From contig NZ_CP081183.1 in the NCBI RefSeq assembly GCF_019693215.1, positions 62,001 through 126,000 on the forward strand: a stretch of DNA of 64,000 nt, in the 5' to 3' direction. The notes under the pieces were generated by a model, which was not told the DNA's origin, did no database searches, and saw nothing but the letters and a program-made list of their open reading frames with translations. The position numbers were made by a program, and so were the translations under genes. Numbering within the stretch: the first letter of the stretch is position 1; the number at the start of each line of letters is the position of its first letter. The stretch is from Salinarchaeum sp. IM2453. GTDB taxonomy: Archaea > Halobacteriota > Halobacteria > Halobacteriales > Salinarchaeaceae. This document shows positions 8,474 to 16,514 of the stretch, one piece after another.

Positions 8474-9316
8474 ATGGAAATCACGTTGCTTGGCACCGGT
8501 GATACGACTGGGACACCCACTCCCGGTTGTGAATGTAAGACTTGCGAGTACGCTCGCAACAACGGAATCTCAAGGAGTCGGTTTTCAGTCCATGTTCGGA
8601 ACGAAGAAACCAATGAGTGTTTACTGGTTGATTTCAGCCCTGACTTTAGAACACAGATTCTTTCGAATGACGTTAAATTACCGGATGCAGGGATCATTAC
8701 ACACGTTCATTTTGATCATCTTGATGGGTTAGGAAATGTCTATAGACTTCTGGGCAGCGCTAGATCTGGTGATTACTTCCCAGTGTATGCGGCAGATGAA
8801 TATGATCCAAATACTGGAGAAACAGTAGCTGAGACGATTAATGACAAGTATGCATATTTAGATTCACTGGCAGTCAACGAGATTGCACCGTATGAGACGT
8901 TTGAGGCCTGTGGGTTTGATATTACTCTTGTACCAGTTGACCATCCACCGCTATTATGTTATGGCGTTGTTATCGAACAGCAGCAGACAAAAGCAAAACT
9001 GTCGATAACTGGAGACACAAGTTTCCAGATTCCAGAACGGTCACGGCAGACGTTATCTGATCCAGACTTGTTATTAGCTGACGGTATTGTTCCTCCAGAG
9101 TTTTGTAAACACCATCCAATCGGTGGTCGAGATGAAAATGGAGATGGTGTCCCTCGGACGTTCGGGACAAAGCACATGACCCGAGCAGGAGCTGAAGAGC
9201 TGGCCAACGAATTAAACGCGGCAAATCTTAGAATCGTACATGTTGCACACTATTATCCGGTTGATCAGGCATTCGATGATCAACTCGCAGTTGACGGAGA
9301 AGTACACACCATCTAG
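8474..9316 (+). CDS. PhnP-like MBL-fold phosphodiesterase
   Basis: A 280 aa metallo-beta-lactamase-fold protein of the PhnP group. The structural zinc knuckle GCECKTCEYA (about 16-25) next to the N-terminal GTGDTTGTPTPG loop is diagnostic. Active-site ligands are HVHFDHLDG (about 77-85), the DHPP loop, SITGDTS (Asp) and VHVAHYYP near the C-terminus. Bacterial PhnP cleaves the cyclic phosphodiester of 5-phosphoribosyl 1,2-cyclic phosphate in phosphonate breakdown; related enzymes act on other cyclic or RNA phosphodiesters. No phosphonate genes are nearby, so the true substrate is open. It is translated directly behind the AAA ATPase, suggesting a joint role. Confidence 0.85.
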   Translation: MEITLLGTGDTTGTPTPGCECKTCEYARNNGISRSRFSVHVRNEETNECLLVDFSPDFRTQILSNDVKLPDAGIITHVHFDHLDGLGNVYRLLGSARSGDYFPVYAADEYDPNTGETVAETINDKYAYLDSLAVNEIAPYETFEACGFDITLVPVDHPPLLCYGVVIEQQQTKAKLSITGDTSFQIPERSRQTLSDPDLLLADGIVPPEFCKHHPIGGRDENGDGVPRTFGTKHMTRAGAEELANELNAANLRIVHVAHYYPVDQAFDDQLAVDGEVHTI

Positions 9317-9331
9317 TCAAAACGCGATCAA

Positions 9332-10309
9332 CTAGCAGAATCGGTCTAAACCTGCTTGCTTGTGCTGGTATCCAGTCGGGTTAGCTTTCCAAGGAGTCCG
9401 ACGGTCTCGTTCGTCCGTCGGGTCATACTGATGAGTCGACTCATCGGAGCGTAGCGAGCAAGATACACAGTCACCAGATGGACTGACAACTTGCTGTTTT
9501 TCTACACAGAATGGGAGACAAGGAGTCCCATGTCGAGATTGAAAGTTACAAGACTGACATTCTGGTAAAGACGAAACACGCCATCCCTTTCCGTAGGCCC
9601 GTTCAGCAATTCGCTGTCGTGCCTGTTGCTTTGCTTTTTCAGAAACAGGGGAAATCTGCGAATGGTCTGAGTTATGGCTAACTAATTCAATTCCATAAGC
9701 ATTCGGCTGTAGCTGCTCGGCTTGTCGAACAACTTCAATACCATCCTCTGGGGAATACACCCATACACCGACTTCTTCCGGGATACGGTTGAGATGGACA
9801 TCTGTCACTCGTGTTGCTGTCGCTAAAATCACGTTGTCAAATAGCCCCAAACTAACATCAAACTGCAGTTGATCAATTAGTTTGCCGGGAGAAGAGAGAT
9901 CTGGCTTATTTTCAATCCCAATAAGATTACTATACCAGCGATAAGGATACCGAACCACCTGTCTAATCTCAGCTGTACCACTATTCCGTCTTTTTTCAAT
10001 AAAGCCAATTTCAGCGCCTCGTTCAATTAGATCCTGCCGGTGCTTAACAGGTCGATCAATAGCATCGGAGGCACTCCGAAACGTACCAGGACCAATCGGG
10101 GCTTCAATAAGATCAATGGGGATTGATTCTGCTGTAAGAGAGGCTCGAAATTCGAACCTCGGGCCAGGTTCAGCGATTGCAATATCGATAATACGCCGAC
10201 CAGAACTATCAACACCGGCTCCAAGTTGCCGGGCAATAATCGCGTCTCGCTGTGTTTCAAGGTAGGCGCACAACGATAATTCAAACGTAAACTCGTCTTC
10301 AAGAATCAT
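9332..10309 (-). CDS. DUF5787 family protein, possible PD-(D/E)XK nuclease with Cys cluster
   Basis: A 325 aa haloarchaeal protein that I match to DUF5787 from its opening (FELSLCAYLETQRDAIIARQ). The first 200 residues contain RRIIDIAIAEPG, then IENKPDL and LQFDVSLGLFDNVILAT: an Asp followed by a Glu-x-Lys pair on predicted strands, as in PD-(D/E)XK nucleases. The C-terminal 110 residues carry cysteines (CQSCNF, CLPFC, GDCVSC) that could bind zinc or an Fe-S cluster, as in Cas4/AddB-like nucleases. The nuclease reading is my inference, not an assigned function. The gene converges on the PhnP-like gene (16 bases apart) and lies 25 bases downstream of azf, probably in one transcript. Confidence 0.75.
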   Translation of the reverse strand: MILEDEFTFELSLCAYLETQRDAIIARQLGAGVDSSGRRIIDIAIAEPGPRFEFRASLTAESIPIDLIEAPIGPGTFRSASDAIDRPVKHRQDLIERGAEIGFIEKRRNSGTAEIRQVVRYPYRWYSNLIGIENKPDLSSPGKLIDQLQFDVSLGLFDNVILATATRVTDVHLNRIPEEVGVWVYSPEDGIEVVRQAEQLQPNAYGIELVSHNSDHSQISPVSEKAKQQARQRIAERAYGKGWRVSSLPECQSCNFQSRHGTPCLPFCVEKQQVVSPSGDCVSCSLRSDESTHQYDPTDERDRRTPWKANPTGYQHKQAGLDRFC

Positions 10310-10334
10310 ATCGACAGTGTCGGGCGAGATTTAG

Positions 10335-11105
10335 TTATGTGTCTGATTTTGGAGTTCCATCGAAGTGGTACTCTGCAGAATTGTCCTGTGGGTCGTACCC
10401 GAGTTTGTCCTTCGCTCGCTCAATCGAGTAGTATTTTCGATCATTGTCACTGATCCCGTAGACAATCTCATAATCATACTCAGCTTGTAAGCAACGGTCA
10501 AAAAGATGTGCACAATCACGATGGGAAAGCCACATGGCTTGTCCGCGATCATACTCGACTGGTGGGTGATCTTCCGTGAGATTGCCAATGCGGACACAAA
10601 CCATCGATATACCGTGCTTATCATGGTAATACCGACCAAGAATTTCGCCAGTCGCTTTTGAAACGCCATAAAAGTTCCCAGGACGAGGTGGTTCAGTCCC
10701 ATTGAGTCGAAAGTCATCGTCTTTCTGATACATGCTAGGAGTCCGGTCATCGGTTTCATACGCTCCAACTGCGTGATTTGAGGAAGCAAACGCGATTTTT
10801 TCGACACCCGCTTTAGTTGCTTGCTCAAAAACGACCTTAGTGCCATGAATATTATTTTCAAGAACACTGTCCCATGGTGCATCGCGTCGAGGGTCACCAG
10901 CTAAGTGAATAACTGCATTGACACCCTCAACCGCCTCTCGAACTGTTTCTGGATCGGTGATATCTCCAATAACATGCTCACCCGGTAACTCTTCTGATGG
11001 TGGCGTCCGATCAAGAAGCCGCCACTCGTATTTATTACCGATCCCACTAAGGATCGCTCTTCCGACACGACCGCTAGCACCTGTGAGTAACACCGGCCCT
11101 TCCAT
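10335..11105 (-). CDS. azf: NAD-dependent glucose-6-phosphate dehydrogenase (Azf type)
   Basis: A 256 aa extended short-chain dehydrogenase. GASGRVGRAIL (about 8-18) is the NAD-binding glycine motif, FASSNHAVGAYE the central strand, and YGVSKATGE the catalytic Tyr-x3-Lys. The C-terminal half (RIGNLTEDHPP, RGQAMWLSHRDCAHLF, YGISDNDRKYYSIERAK) follows my recollection of the characterised Haloferax volcanii enzyme closely. That enzyme oxidises glucose-6-phosphate with NAD+ and opens the haloarchaeal oxidative pentose phosphate pathway; it is unrelated to bacterial Zwf. A TTG at 11108 precedes the ATG at 11105, which is the better start. DUF5787 follows 25 bases downstream. Confidence 0.92.
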   Translation of the reverse strand: MEGPVLLTGASGRVGRAILSGIGNKYEWRLLDRTPPSEELPGEHVIGDITDPETVREAVEGVNAVIHLAGDPRRDAPWDSVLENNIHGTKVVFEQATKAGVEKIAFASSNHAVGAYETDDRTPSMYQKDDDFRLNGTEPPRPGNFYGVSKATGEILGRYYHDKHGISMVCVRIGNLTEDHPPVEYDRGQAMWLSHRDCAHLFDRCLQAEYDYEIVYGISDNDRKYYSIERAKDKLGYDPQDNSAEYHFDGTPKSDT

Positions 11106-11224
11106 CAATTATATACTGGAAAACCACAGTTGAATATGTGACGCTTGTCGACTACCTCAACAACAAGAAACGTATCTGCTACACAAGTCAACTACCGTTC
11201 CAATTTTCAGTAGTCTTTGGCACC

Positions 11225-11480
11225 AATCAGATGTTATTGGTACTGCGAGCGGCTGGGCCTCACTCTCAATTTGACCACCATCTATGTTCGTGCTTCTCGG
11301 TCGGCTCACCGGGCGGCTCGTTGGCCTTTCAGGTGACGTTCCCAGCACCAGCGGAGCGCATGGTCGGTCATCGAAGCACGCACGCCTGCGGAACGGCAAG
11401 CAAGCGTGTGGGATGCTAACTGCCACGCTGACCGCCCAGAGCGTCCGTGGAGGCCGATGGTCGCAGTCATCGTGACAGCA
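11225..11480. other. GC-rich gene-free island in the 685-base azf-mptD gap
   Basis: The gap 11106-11790 has no convincing gene. Its middle is strikingly GC-rich against an AT-leaning neighbourhood, and several inverted repeats are visible, such as CCACG...CGTGG around 11422-11450 and CACGC...GCGTG around 11389-11408. On the minus strand an AT-rich GCAAATATTTT near 11500-11510 could be a TATA element for a transcript starting near 11480. I looked for SRP RNA (helix 8) and RNase P motifs and found none. It is either a structured RNA of unknown type or a decayed transferred gene; the frames that cross it are not protein-like. Confidence 0.35.
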
Positions 11481-11757
11481 CAAGCTTCTGCCGCCACCAA
11501 GAAAATATTTGCCACCCATAGGAACGTGATCGTTGAGTCAGTACTAACTACTACCACATCTTACTGAATCTCCTAACAGGTACACAACCCCGGGATCGAG
11601 GCCCGAGGCAATCGGCTGTTTCTTCTGTAGAGCCACATTTATCACTGGATTTCAGGGAATTGGGATCATTGGAAGAGATTATATAAAACCAGATTACAAC
11701 GGTAGCGAGGCGAGTACCTACTGCGTAGCCGAGAGAGACAGTCAAGGAGCACCGACA

Positions 11758-11765
11758 GCTATACC
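11758..11765 (+). promoter_or_regulatory. TATA-like box upstream of mptD
   Basis: GCTATACC lies 26-33 bases before the mptD ATG, the position expected for a haloarchaeal leaderless transcript. A second, stronger TTATATAAAA lies at 11679-11688; if used, it would give an 80-base leader or a separate short RNA. Confidence 0.45.
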
Positions 11766-11790
11766 GTATCGGACAAGGTAAGTCAGAACA

Positions 11791-12144
11791 ATGGATCCAA
11801 CATCTGCGGAACAAACTTGTTTTGAGGCAGGAATCAAGTTTGGAACACTGTATCATCAGTTCGCTGGTACGCCAGTAAGTACAAAAAACAAAGAGAGTCT
11901 TGAGCAGGCCATCGAGGAGGCAATCGAAAACCAGCCATTTTGTGAAGATGTTTCAGTGACATTGGATGCTGACCGTATTGAACAAGCCATTCGAGATGCA
12001 CCGGGCACAGCCACATATACGGAATTGACCGGATCGTTAATGCAGGTAGAGATGATAATCCAGCGGGAAGAAACGATTGTACAGACACAGATGACAATGA
12101 AAGACGGATACCCGCTTATGGAGATCGTTGATGTGACACGCTGA
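11791..12144 (+). CDS. mptD: Archaeal dihydroneopterin aldolase (MptD family)
   Basis: A 117 aa protein with the conserved opening CFEAGIKFGTLYHQFAGTPV and a C-terminal ELTGSLMQVEM...MKDGYPLMEI, both hallmarks of the archaeal MptD family founded on Methanocaldococcus MJ1585. MptD cleaves 7,8-dihydroneopterin to 6-hydroxymethyl-dihydropterin and glycolaldehyde, feeding tetrahydromethanopterin or, in haloarchaea, folate-type C1 carriers. The length is normal and the enzyme is cytosolic. The gene stands alone between a gene-free region and a membrane protein that appears to have its own TATA element. A second gene of the same pathway logic (MptG-like) lies at 53643-54605. Confidence 0.85.
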   Translation: MDPTSAEQTCFEAGIKFGTLYHQFAGTPVSTKNKESLEQAIEEAIENQPFCEDVSVTLDADRIEQAIRDAPGTATYTELTGSLMQVEMIIQREETIVQTQMTMKDGYPLMEIVDVTR

Positions 12145-12152
12145 TCAGGAGA

Positions 12153-12162
12153 TATTTTTATT
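12153..12162 (+). promoter_or_regulatory. TATA-like box for the 12185 membrane protein gene
   Basis: ATTTTTATTT is centred about 28 bases before the ATG at 12185 in the 40-base space after mptD, consistent with independent, leaderless transcription of the downstream gene. Confidence 0.45.
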
Positions 12163-12184
12163 TCCCGGGTGTTAGTATCAGGAT

Positions 12185-13231
12185 ATGTCGTTGTCGGCAC
12201 TGCGCAGCGTTGGGGATGCTCTTGACGTGACACGACAGTTTTTAATGCCAATTGCTGCACGAAAAATTGGATTACTTGCATTCATTGTCGCGTTCATGGG
12301 TACTGCAGGAACGCCTGTCCCAGCCAGCCCGCAGTTTCTTGATCCGCGTCTATGGCGAGGGTTAGAACAGACACCTGCTGAGACAGACATTGTGACTGGT
12401 ATATCAGTCGGGGCAATTGGAGAGATATTAGCCGTATTACCCGCGTGGGCAACCCCAGTGATTATCGGGATTCTATTCATCGGGATCCTATATCTGATTA
12501 CTGGGATGCTTATGCGGTTTGTGCTAGTTGAGGCATTGCAAACCGGGACAGTACGCATTATACAGCCAGCAAAAGCACATATCCGAGATGCATTTCAGGT
12601 TGTTGTTTTCAGAGCAGTTCTATGGGGATTACTGTTGCTACCGATTGGTGGAGCAGTATCTGTCGTATTGAATCTGGGCCCTGACTGGTTACCATCGGCT
12701 CCAGCGATCGTAGCTGTCGGCGGAGTACTGGCAATAGGCTTGTGGATTATTGATGTGCTTACAATACAATTCGTGCTGCCGGTAATGATTCACAAAGGAG
12801 AGGGGATCATATCTGCATGGCGCCGATTTACGCAGCCACTTCGTGCACATTGGATTGAATACGTGGTATATGCGGTTATTCGAGTACTACTTGGAGTTGC
12901 CGTAGGAATATTAGCGCTGATCGCGGTTGCTGTTGGAATACTTAGTATTGGTATTATTCTGGGAACAGTTGCTGGTATAATTATTCTATTAAGTGGAGGA
13001 CTTGGGAGCTTTGGAGCAGGCACAACAGCTATACTTGGAATACTTGGGTTCGTATTTATTGTAGCAAGTATCGTCGTCTTTGCGGTTGTGAGTGTTCCGT
13101 TCCATACATATCTTTGGTATTATGCACTGCTTGTTTTGGGGGACACCGATGAAGATCTTGATTTAATTGCAGAGCAGCGAGCTACCGCACGTGAAAATGG
13201 AGAGTTAAGTCAAGGTGGTTTCAAGCACTGA
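12185..13231 (+). CDS. Haloarchaeal multi-pass membrane protein of unknown function
   Basis: A 348 aa integral membrane protein with about six to seven hydrophobic segments. One pair flanks a loop at residues 30-95, several lie between 120 and 200, and there is a very Gly/Ile-rich run (LGVAVGILALIAVAVGILSI) around 240-260. It opens MSLSALRSVGDALDVTRQFL and ends in a charged soluble tail (LIAEQRATARENGEL). The pattern fits an uncharacterised haloarchaeal family (I believe DUF7544, not certain) with a resemblance to glycerophosphoryl diester phosphodiesterase membrane-domain-like proteins. No catalytic motif is visible. It converges with the TRASH-Lrp gene. Confidence 0.75.
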   Translation: MSLSALRSVGDALDVTRQFLMPIAARKIGLLAFIVAFMGTAGTPVPASPQFLDPRLWRGLEQTPAETDIVTGISVGAIGEILAVLPAWATPVIIGILFIGILYLITGMLMRFVLVEALQTGTVRIIQPAKAHIRDAFQVVVFRAVLWGLLLLPIGGAVSVVLNLGPDWLPSAPAIVAVGGVLAIGLWIIDVLTIQFVLPVMIHKGEGIISAWRRFTQPLRAHWIEYVVYAVIRVLLGVAVGILALIAVAVGILSIGIILGTVAGIIILLSGGLGSFGAGTTAILGILGFVFIVASIVVFAVVSVPFHTYLWYYALLVLGDTDEDLDLIAEQRATARENGELSQGGFKH

Positions 13232-13262
13232 GCAGTACACTGGAATGTGTTTAGGTCGAAGA

Positions 13263-13853
13263 TTAGTGATCTTCTGAAAGCATTTGGTACTGTTCTTCAT
13301 ATCGAGCATGACAAGAAGGACAACAAAACGCCTTAATTTCGCCGTCAAATCGTGTGGTTATGCCATCTTCCCGGACACGGTTGTCACAGATAGCACAGTA
13401 GACAGCAAAGTCAGTGGCACTCACAGTTGGATCCCATGTGTGATTTTCAATATGTGTGAGATCATACGACTGGATGCTGGAAAGATCAATATGATTTCCC
13501 AGCCACGATAAGATATCACGCTGGGGAGCGTTTACATGCACAATGAGTGATCCATCTGAGAGACGAAACTGTTGTTCAACTCGATCAACAGCAGAGAGAG
13601 CACTAGAGACAGATTCGATTTTACTCGGATGTGGTTGCAGTGTCAGTACAGCAGGAACAGTATACTGAAGTTTCGATCGATCGATATGTGTGGTGAAACT
13701 TTTGATGATATCCTGCTCACGGAGTCGCTCAACACGATCGGAGACAGCTGGTGGAGATAAACCTACTTCCTCAGCGATTTCACTATATGGTTTCCGCCCG
13801 TCTTCAACAAGCAGCCGTAAGATTTCAAGATCGGTCTGGTCAAGATCACGCAT
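13263..13853 (-). CDS. Lrp/AsnC regulator with C-terminal TRASH metal-sensing domain
   Basis: Transcription factor, 196 aa from MRDLDQTDLEIL; an ATG four codons earlier (13865) is also possible. Residues 1-50 are an AsnC-type winged helix (YSEIAEEVGLSPPAVSDRVERL), residues 60-140 a RAM-like sensor region, and residues 150-190 a TRASH domain with the metal-binding cysteines YCAICDNRV and KAFCCPSCHARYEEQY. This is the architecture of the Halobacterium copper-responsive regulator VNG1179C, so copper or another thiophilic metal is the likely ligand. No copper ATPase or metallochaperone is adjacent, so its target is elsewhere or it could be the neighbouring reductase operon that begins at 14226. 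Confidence 0.88.
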   Translation of the reverse strand: MRDLDQTDLEILRLLVEDGRKPYSEIAEEVGLSPPAVSDRVERLREQDIIKSFTTHIDRSKLQYTVPAVLTLQPHPSKIESVSSALSAVDRVEQQFRLSDGSLIVHVNAPQRDILSWLGNHIDLSSIQSYDLTHIENHTWDPTVSATDFAVYCAICDNRVREDGITTRFDGEIKAFCCPSCHARYEEQYQMLSEDH

Positions 13854-13868
13854 ATTATTGGACATCAA

Positions 13869-14225
13869 AGAGGCTATCCAGTAGTTATTGTCGATACAGT
13901 GATTTCCACGAGGTGCTCATGTCTTGGGCACAAATCACATTTATGCCATAACGAACGCCATTCTATTTCATACAGTAAGTTTGTGTAATGATTTTTACCT
14001 GTGCTGATAGAATCAGTCAATCAAAGCCTTCTGAGGAGTACAAATGCAAATATTTTAGCGCAAAATATTGCTACTATACAAAACGAAGAAATTATTGCTG
14101 GTTAATAGTTTAGATGTTTTATCCTTATAGTGTAAGTTTAAGTTGAGCTATTAGTTCGAAATAAATAAATAACATATTTTTTAAGGAAAATTTTATGATG
14201 CCCCGTGATTGTGTTGATTGTGGAC
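13869..14225. promoter_or_regulatory. AT-rich divergent intergenic region before the reductase operon
   Basis: About 360 bases without a gene between the TRASH-Lrp gene and the Fe-S/NrfD/molybdopterin operon. It is strongly AT-rich, especially 14040-14195, with several TATA-like runs (for example ATAAATAAATAACATA near 14160-14175). It must hold both divergent promoters and probably the redox or metal control sites of the operon, but I see no clean palindromic operator. Confidence 0.4.
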
Positions 14226-15266
14226 ATGCAGAGCAATACTAATGACGAAACTGTTGGACCTCCACTATTCACAGAATTAGGGATTGATGAGGAAATAGAA
14301 GATGGAAGGGACATCTTGTCTGCGGTTGATTACGACACAAATCTTGGTATATCAATGGGGCAAGATGCGAGGAAGGTCTCTGAAGGAGAGTTATCGAGCG
14401 AGAGATTCTGGGAAAAATATGATGAAAAAGCAAGAGAGGAATTCGGAGTAGATTACGAGAATACACCAAATCCAGCAGTTGACCACACGCAGGACCAAAC
14501 GATCGATGAGGAAGTGGCAGAAAACCTAAACTGCGATAGCTGCTCTCTTGACTCAGTTGCTGGGCATGAAAACTTGACGACAAATCAAGCAGAAACATCA
14601 GAGAACAATACTCAAGAAGATTCTGAAAATACTGATGAGGAAGGGACACCACGTTGGGGGATGGTGATTGATTTACAGAAATGTGTTGGGTGTGAATCCT
14701 GTACGACAGCCTGCAAGGCAGAAAACCGCACACCACCCGGGGTCTCTTATAATGTCGTGATGGAACGCGAACATGGAGATTTTCCAAATGTTACACGAAC
14801 ACATGTTCCCCGTCCGTGTTTACAGTGTGAAAATCCACCATGTGTTCAGGTTTGTCCTGTTACAGCAACATATAAACTTGACAACGGCATCGTGACAATT
14901 GATTACGATCGGTGCATTGGATGCCGGTACTGTCTGATTGCTTGTCCGTACGGAGCACGGTATTTTGATTTTGGAGAGGATTACGAGGATGAGTTTACAA
15001 TAGACGGGGAGACAAAGGTGGCTGAGTATGGAAAGGAACGGACCCGCGAGGATACAAGCGGGCATGCAATGAAGTGTAACTACTGCTATCATCGGTTAGA
15101 GCGTGGAGAAGAGCCTGCCTGTGTCGAAACGTGTATTGGTGATGCACGCTACATTGGAGACCTTGATGACCCAGACAGCGATGTAGCAGAGATGGCAAAT
15201 GAACAGCGTGCATTCCAACTGCGCGAGGATCAAGGGACGAATCCGAACATGTACTACCTGCAGTAA
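14226..15266 (+). CDS. Four-cluster ferredoxin subunit of a molybdopterin oxidoreductase (TtrB/DmsB-like)
   Basis: Electron-transfer subunit with four [4Fe-4S] clusters, 346 aa from MQSNTNDETVGPP (14226); an in-frame GTG at 14205 adds seven unlikely residues. The cluster motifs are CVGCESCTTAC (about 158-168), CLQCENPPCVQVCP (about 199-212), CIGCRYCLIACP (about 232-243) and a final CNYCYHRLERGEEPACVETC (about 284-303). Residues 1-150 are an acidic extension not found in ordinary TtrB/DmsB, including NCDSCSLDS. There is no Tat signal, so it would leave the cell by riding with the catalytic subunit. The NrfD gene begins 3 bases after its stop. Confidence 0.92.
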   Translation: MQSNTNDETVGPPLFTELGIDEEIEDGRDILSAVDYDTNLGISMGQDARKVSEGELSSERFWEKYDEKAREEFGVDYENTPNPAVDHTQDQTIDEEVAENLNCDSCSLDSVAGHENLTTNQAETSENNTQEDSENTDEEGTPRWGMVIDLQKCVGCESCTTACKAENRTPPGVSYNVVMEREHGDFPNVTRTHVPRPCLQCENPPCVQVCPVTATYKLDNGIVTIDYDRCIGCRYCLIACPYGARYFDFGEDYEDEFTIDGETKVAEYGKERTREDTSGHAMKCNYCYHRLERGEEPACVETCIGDARYIGDLDDPDSDVAEMANEQRAFQLREDQGTNPNMYYLQ

Positions 15267-15269
15267 ACT

Positions 15270-16514
15270 ATGTCAACGAAAGAGTACGATTTTGGGTTTT
15301 CGAATTCGAAGGTACGTGCCGGCTGGTATGCGTTGATTCTGATCGCAATTGGTATCGGACTGTACGGTGCATACTTCCGTTTAACTGCCGGATTAGCTGA
15401 GACAAACCTGTCAGCGACAGTACCATGGGGGTCGTGGGTTGCATTTTATATTTACTTTGTTGGGTTGTCAGCTGGAGCCTTCTTAGTCAGTATTATGGCC
15501 AGCGTATTGAATATGAAGCGGCTTCATGTCATCGAGCGTGATGCGCTGTTTGTCGCTATTATTAGCATGGGAATTGCCCTTCTGTTTATTCTTGCAGACT
15601 TAGGACGACCAGATCGAGCACTGTTACCGCTCCTTCACCGGCAGGGAATGTCAGTGCTCTCTTGGGAAGTCCATGCGTATTCATTGTATGTTCTCGTTTT
15701 GATGGGAGAGCTATACTTTTCAATGCGGAAGGATCTCGTAAAGATGAACGAAAACGGGAGCGGATTACGGGCAAAGTTAGCTGGAATCCTGACTCTTGGA
15801 CGAACCAGTACATCGGAGGAATCGTTAAGATTTGACCGACGGTGGCTCAAACGACTCGGGTTATTTGGAATACCACTTGCTATCTTTTTCGTCCATGGTG
15901 GAACAGGACTGTTATTCGCGGTTAATCACTCAGTCTCTTACTGGCACACAGGAATATTCCCAGTAATCTTCATCGTCTCAGCTGTCGTTAGCGGACTTGG
16001 ATTAACAATTGCTCTGTATATTGCACGGGCTAAGTTCTTCGGTGAACGGTTACAAACGGAGTTGCTTGACGGATTAGGCAAGTTGCTTGGAACATTCATT
16101 CTCATCGACTTCGGGTTAAAAGCATTAGACACGCTTGTCGGTGTTTATGGAATGGCACCAGCAAAGTTAGAGACGTGGGAGCAAATCCTCTATGGGGAGG
16201 CTGCTTGGGCATTTTATCTGATGGTGACGTTTGCATGGCTTGTTCCATTGATTTTGATTAGTCGACGATCATGGCGACGATCGCCAAAGGTAATGGCTGC
16301 GGCCGGATTGAGCGTCGTTGTGGGCGTGATCGGAACACGATTTATGATTGTTGTGCCGGCTTTGACTGTGCCAGATATGGAGGGGATGCCAGCCGGAACA
16401 TACAGTGCGACAATAGAGGAGTGGGCCTTGGCTGTCGGGTTAATCGGGCTATTTGCATTGCTATACACAATTGGTTCTGAGCTTCTGCCGCTAAAACCAC
16501 TGGAGGATCACTAA
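15270..16514 (+). CDS. NrfD/PsrC/TtrC-like quinol-oxidising membrane anchor
   Basis: Integral membrane subunit of 414 aa with eight to ten hydrophobic helices (clear ones near residues 15-35, 50-75, 95-115, 130-150, 200-225, 235-260, 310-330, 345-365, 380-400). NrfD-family proteins take electrons from menaquinol and pass them to the attached ferredoxin subunit. The early PWGSWVAFYIYFVGLSAGAF segment is the family's typical quinone-site helix region. The stop codon overlaps the start of the catalytic gene (TAATG), so translation is coupled. The B-C-A gene order is that of ttrBCA rather than dmsABC. Confidence 0.9.
   Translation: MSTKEYDFGFSNSKVRAGWYALILIAIGIGLYGAYFRLTAGLAETNLSATVPWGSWVAFYIYFVGLSAGAFLVSIMASVLNMKRLHVIERDALFVAIISMGIALLFILADLGRPDRALLPLLHRQGMSVLSWEVHAYSLYVLVLMGELYFSMRKDLVKMNENGSGLRAKLAGILTLGRTSTSEESLRFDRRWLKRLGLFGIPLAIFFVHGGTGLLFAVNHSVSYWHTGIFPVIFIVSAVVSGLGLTIALYIARAKFFGERLQTELLDGLGKLLGTFILIDFGLKALDTLVGVYGMAPAKLETWEQILYGEAAWAFYLMVTFAWLVPLILISRRSWRRSPKVMAAAGLSVVVGVIGTRFMIVVPALTVPDMEGMPAGTYSATIEEWALAVGLIGLFALLYTIGSELLPLKPLEDH

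Noticed and set aside
11225-11480. SRP (7S) RNA in the GC-rich island
   Set aside because: I searched both strands by eye for the helix 8 GGAAGGGAGCAGC-type motif and did not find it, nor the expected end pairing.
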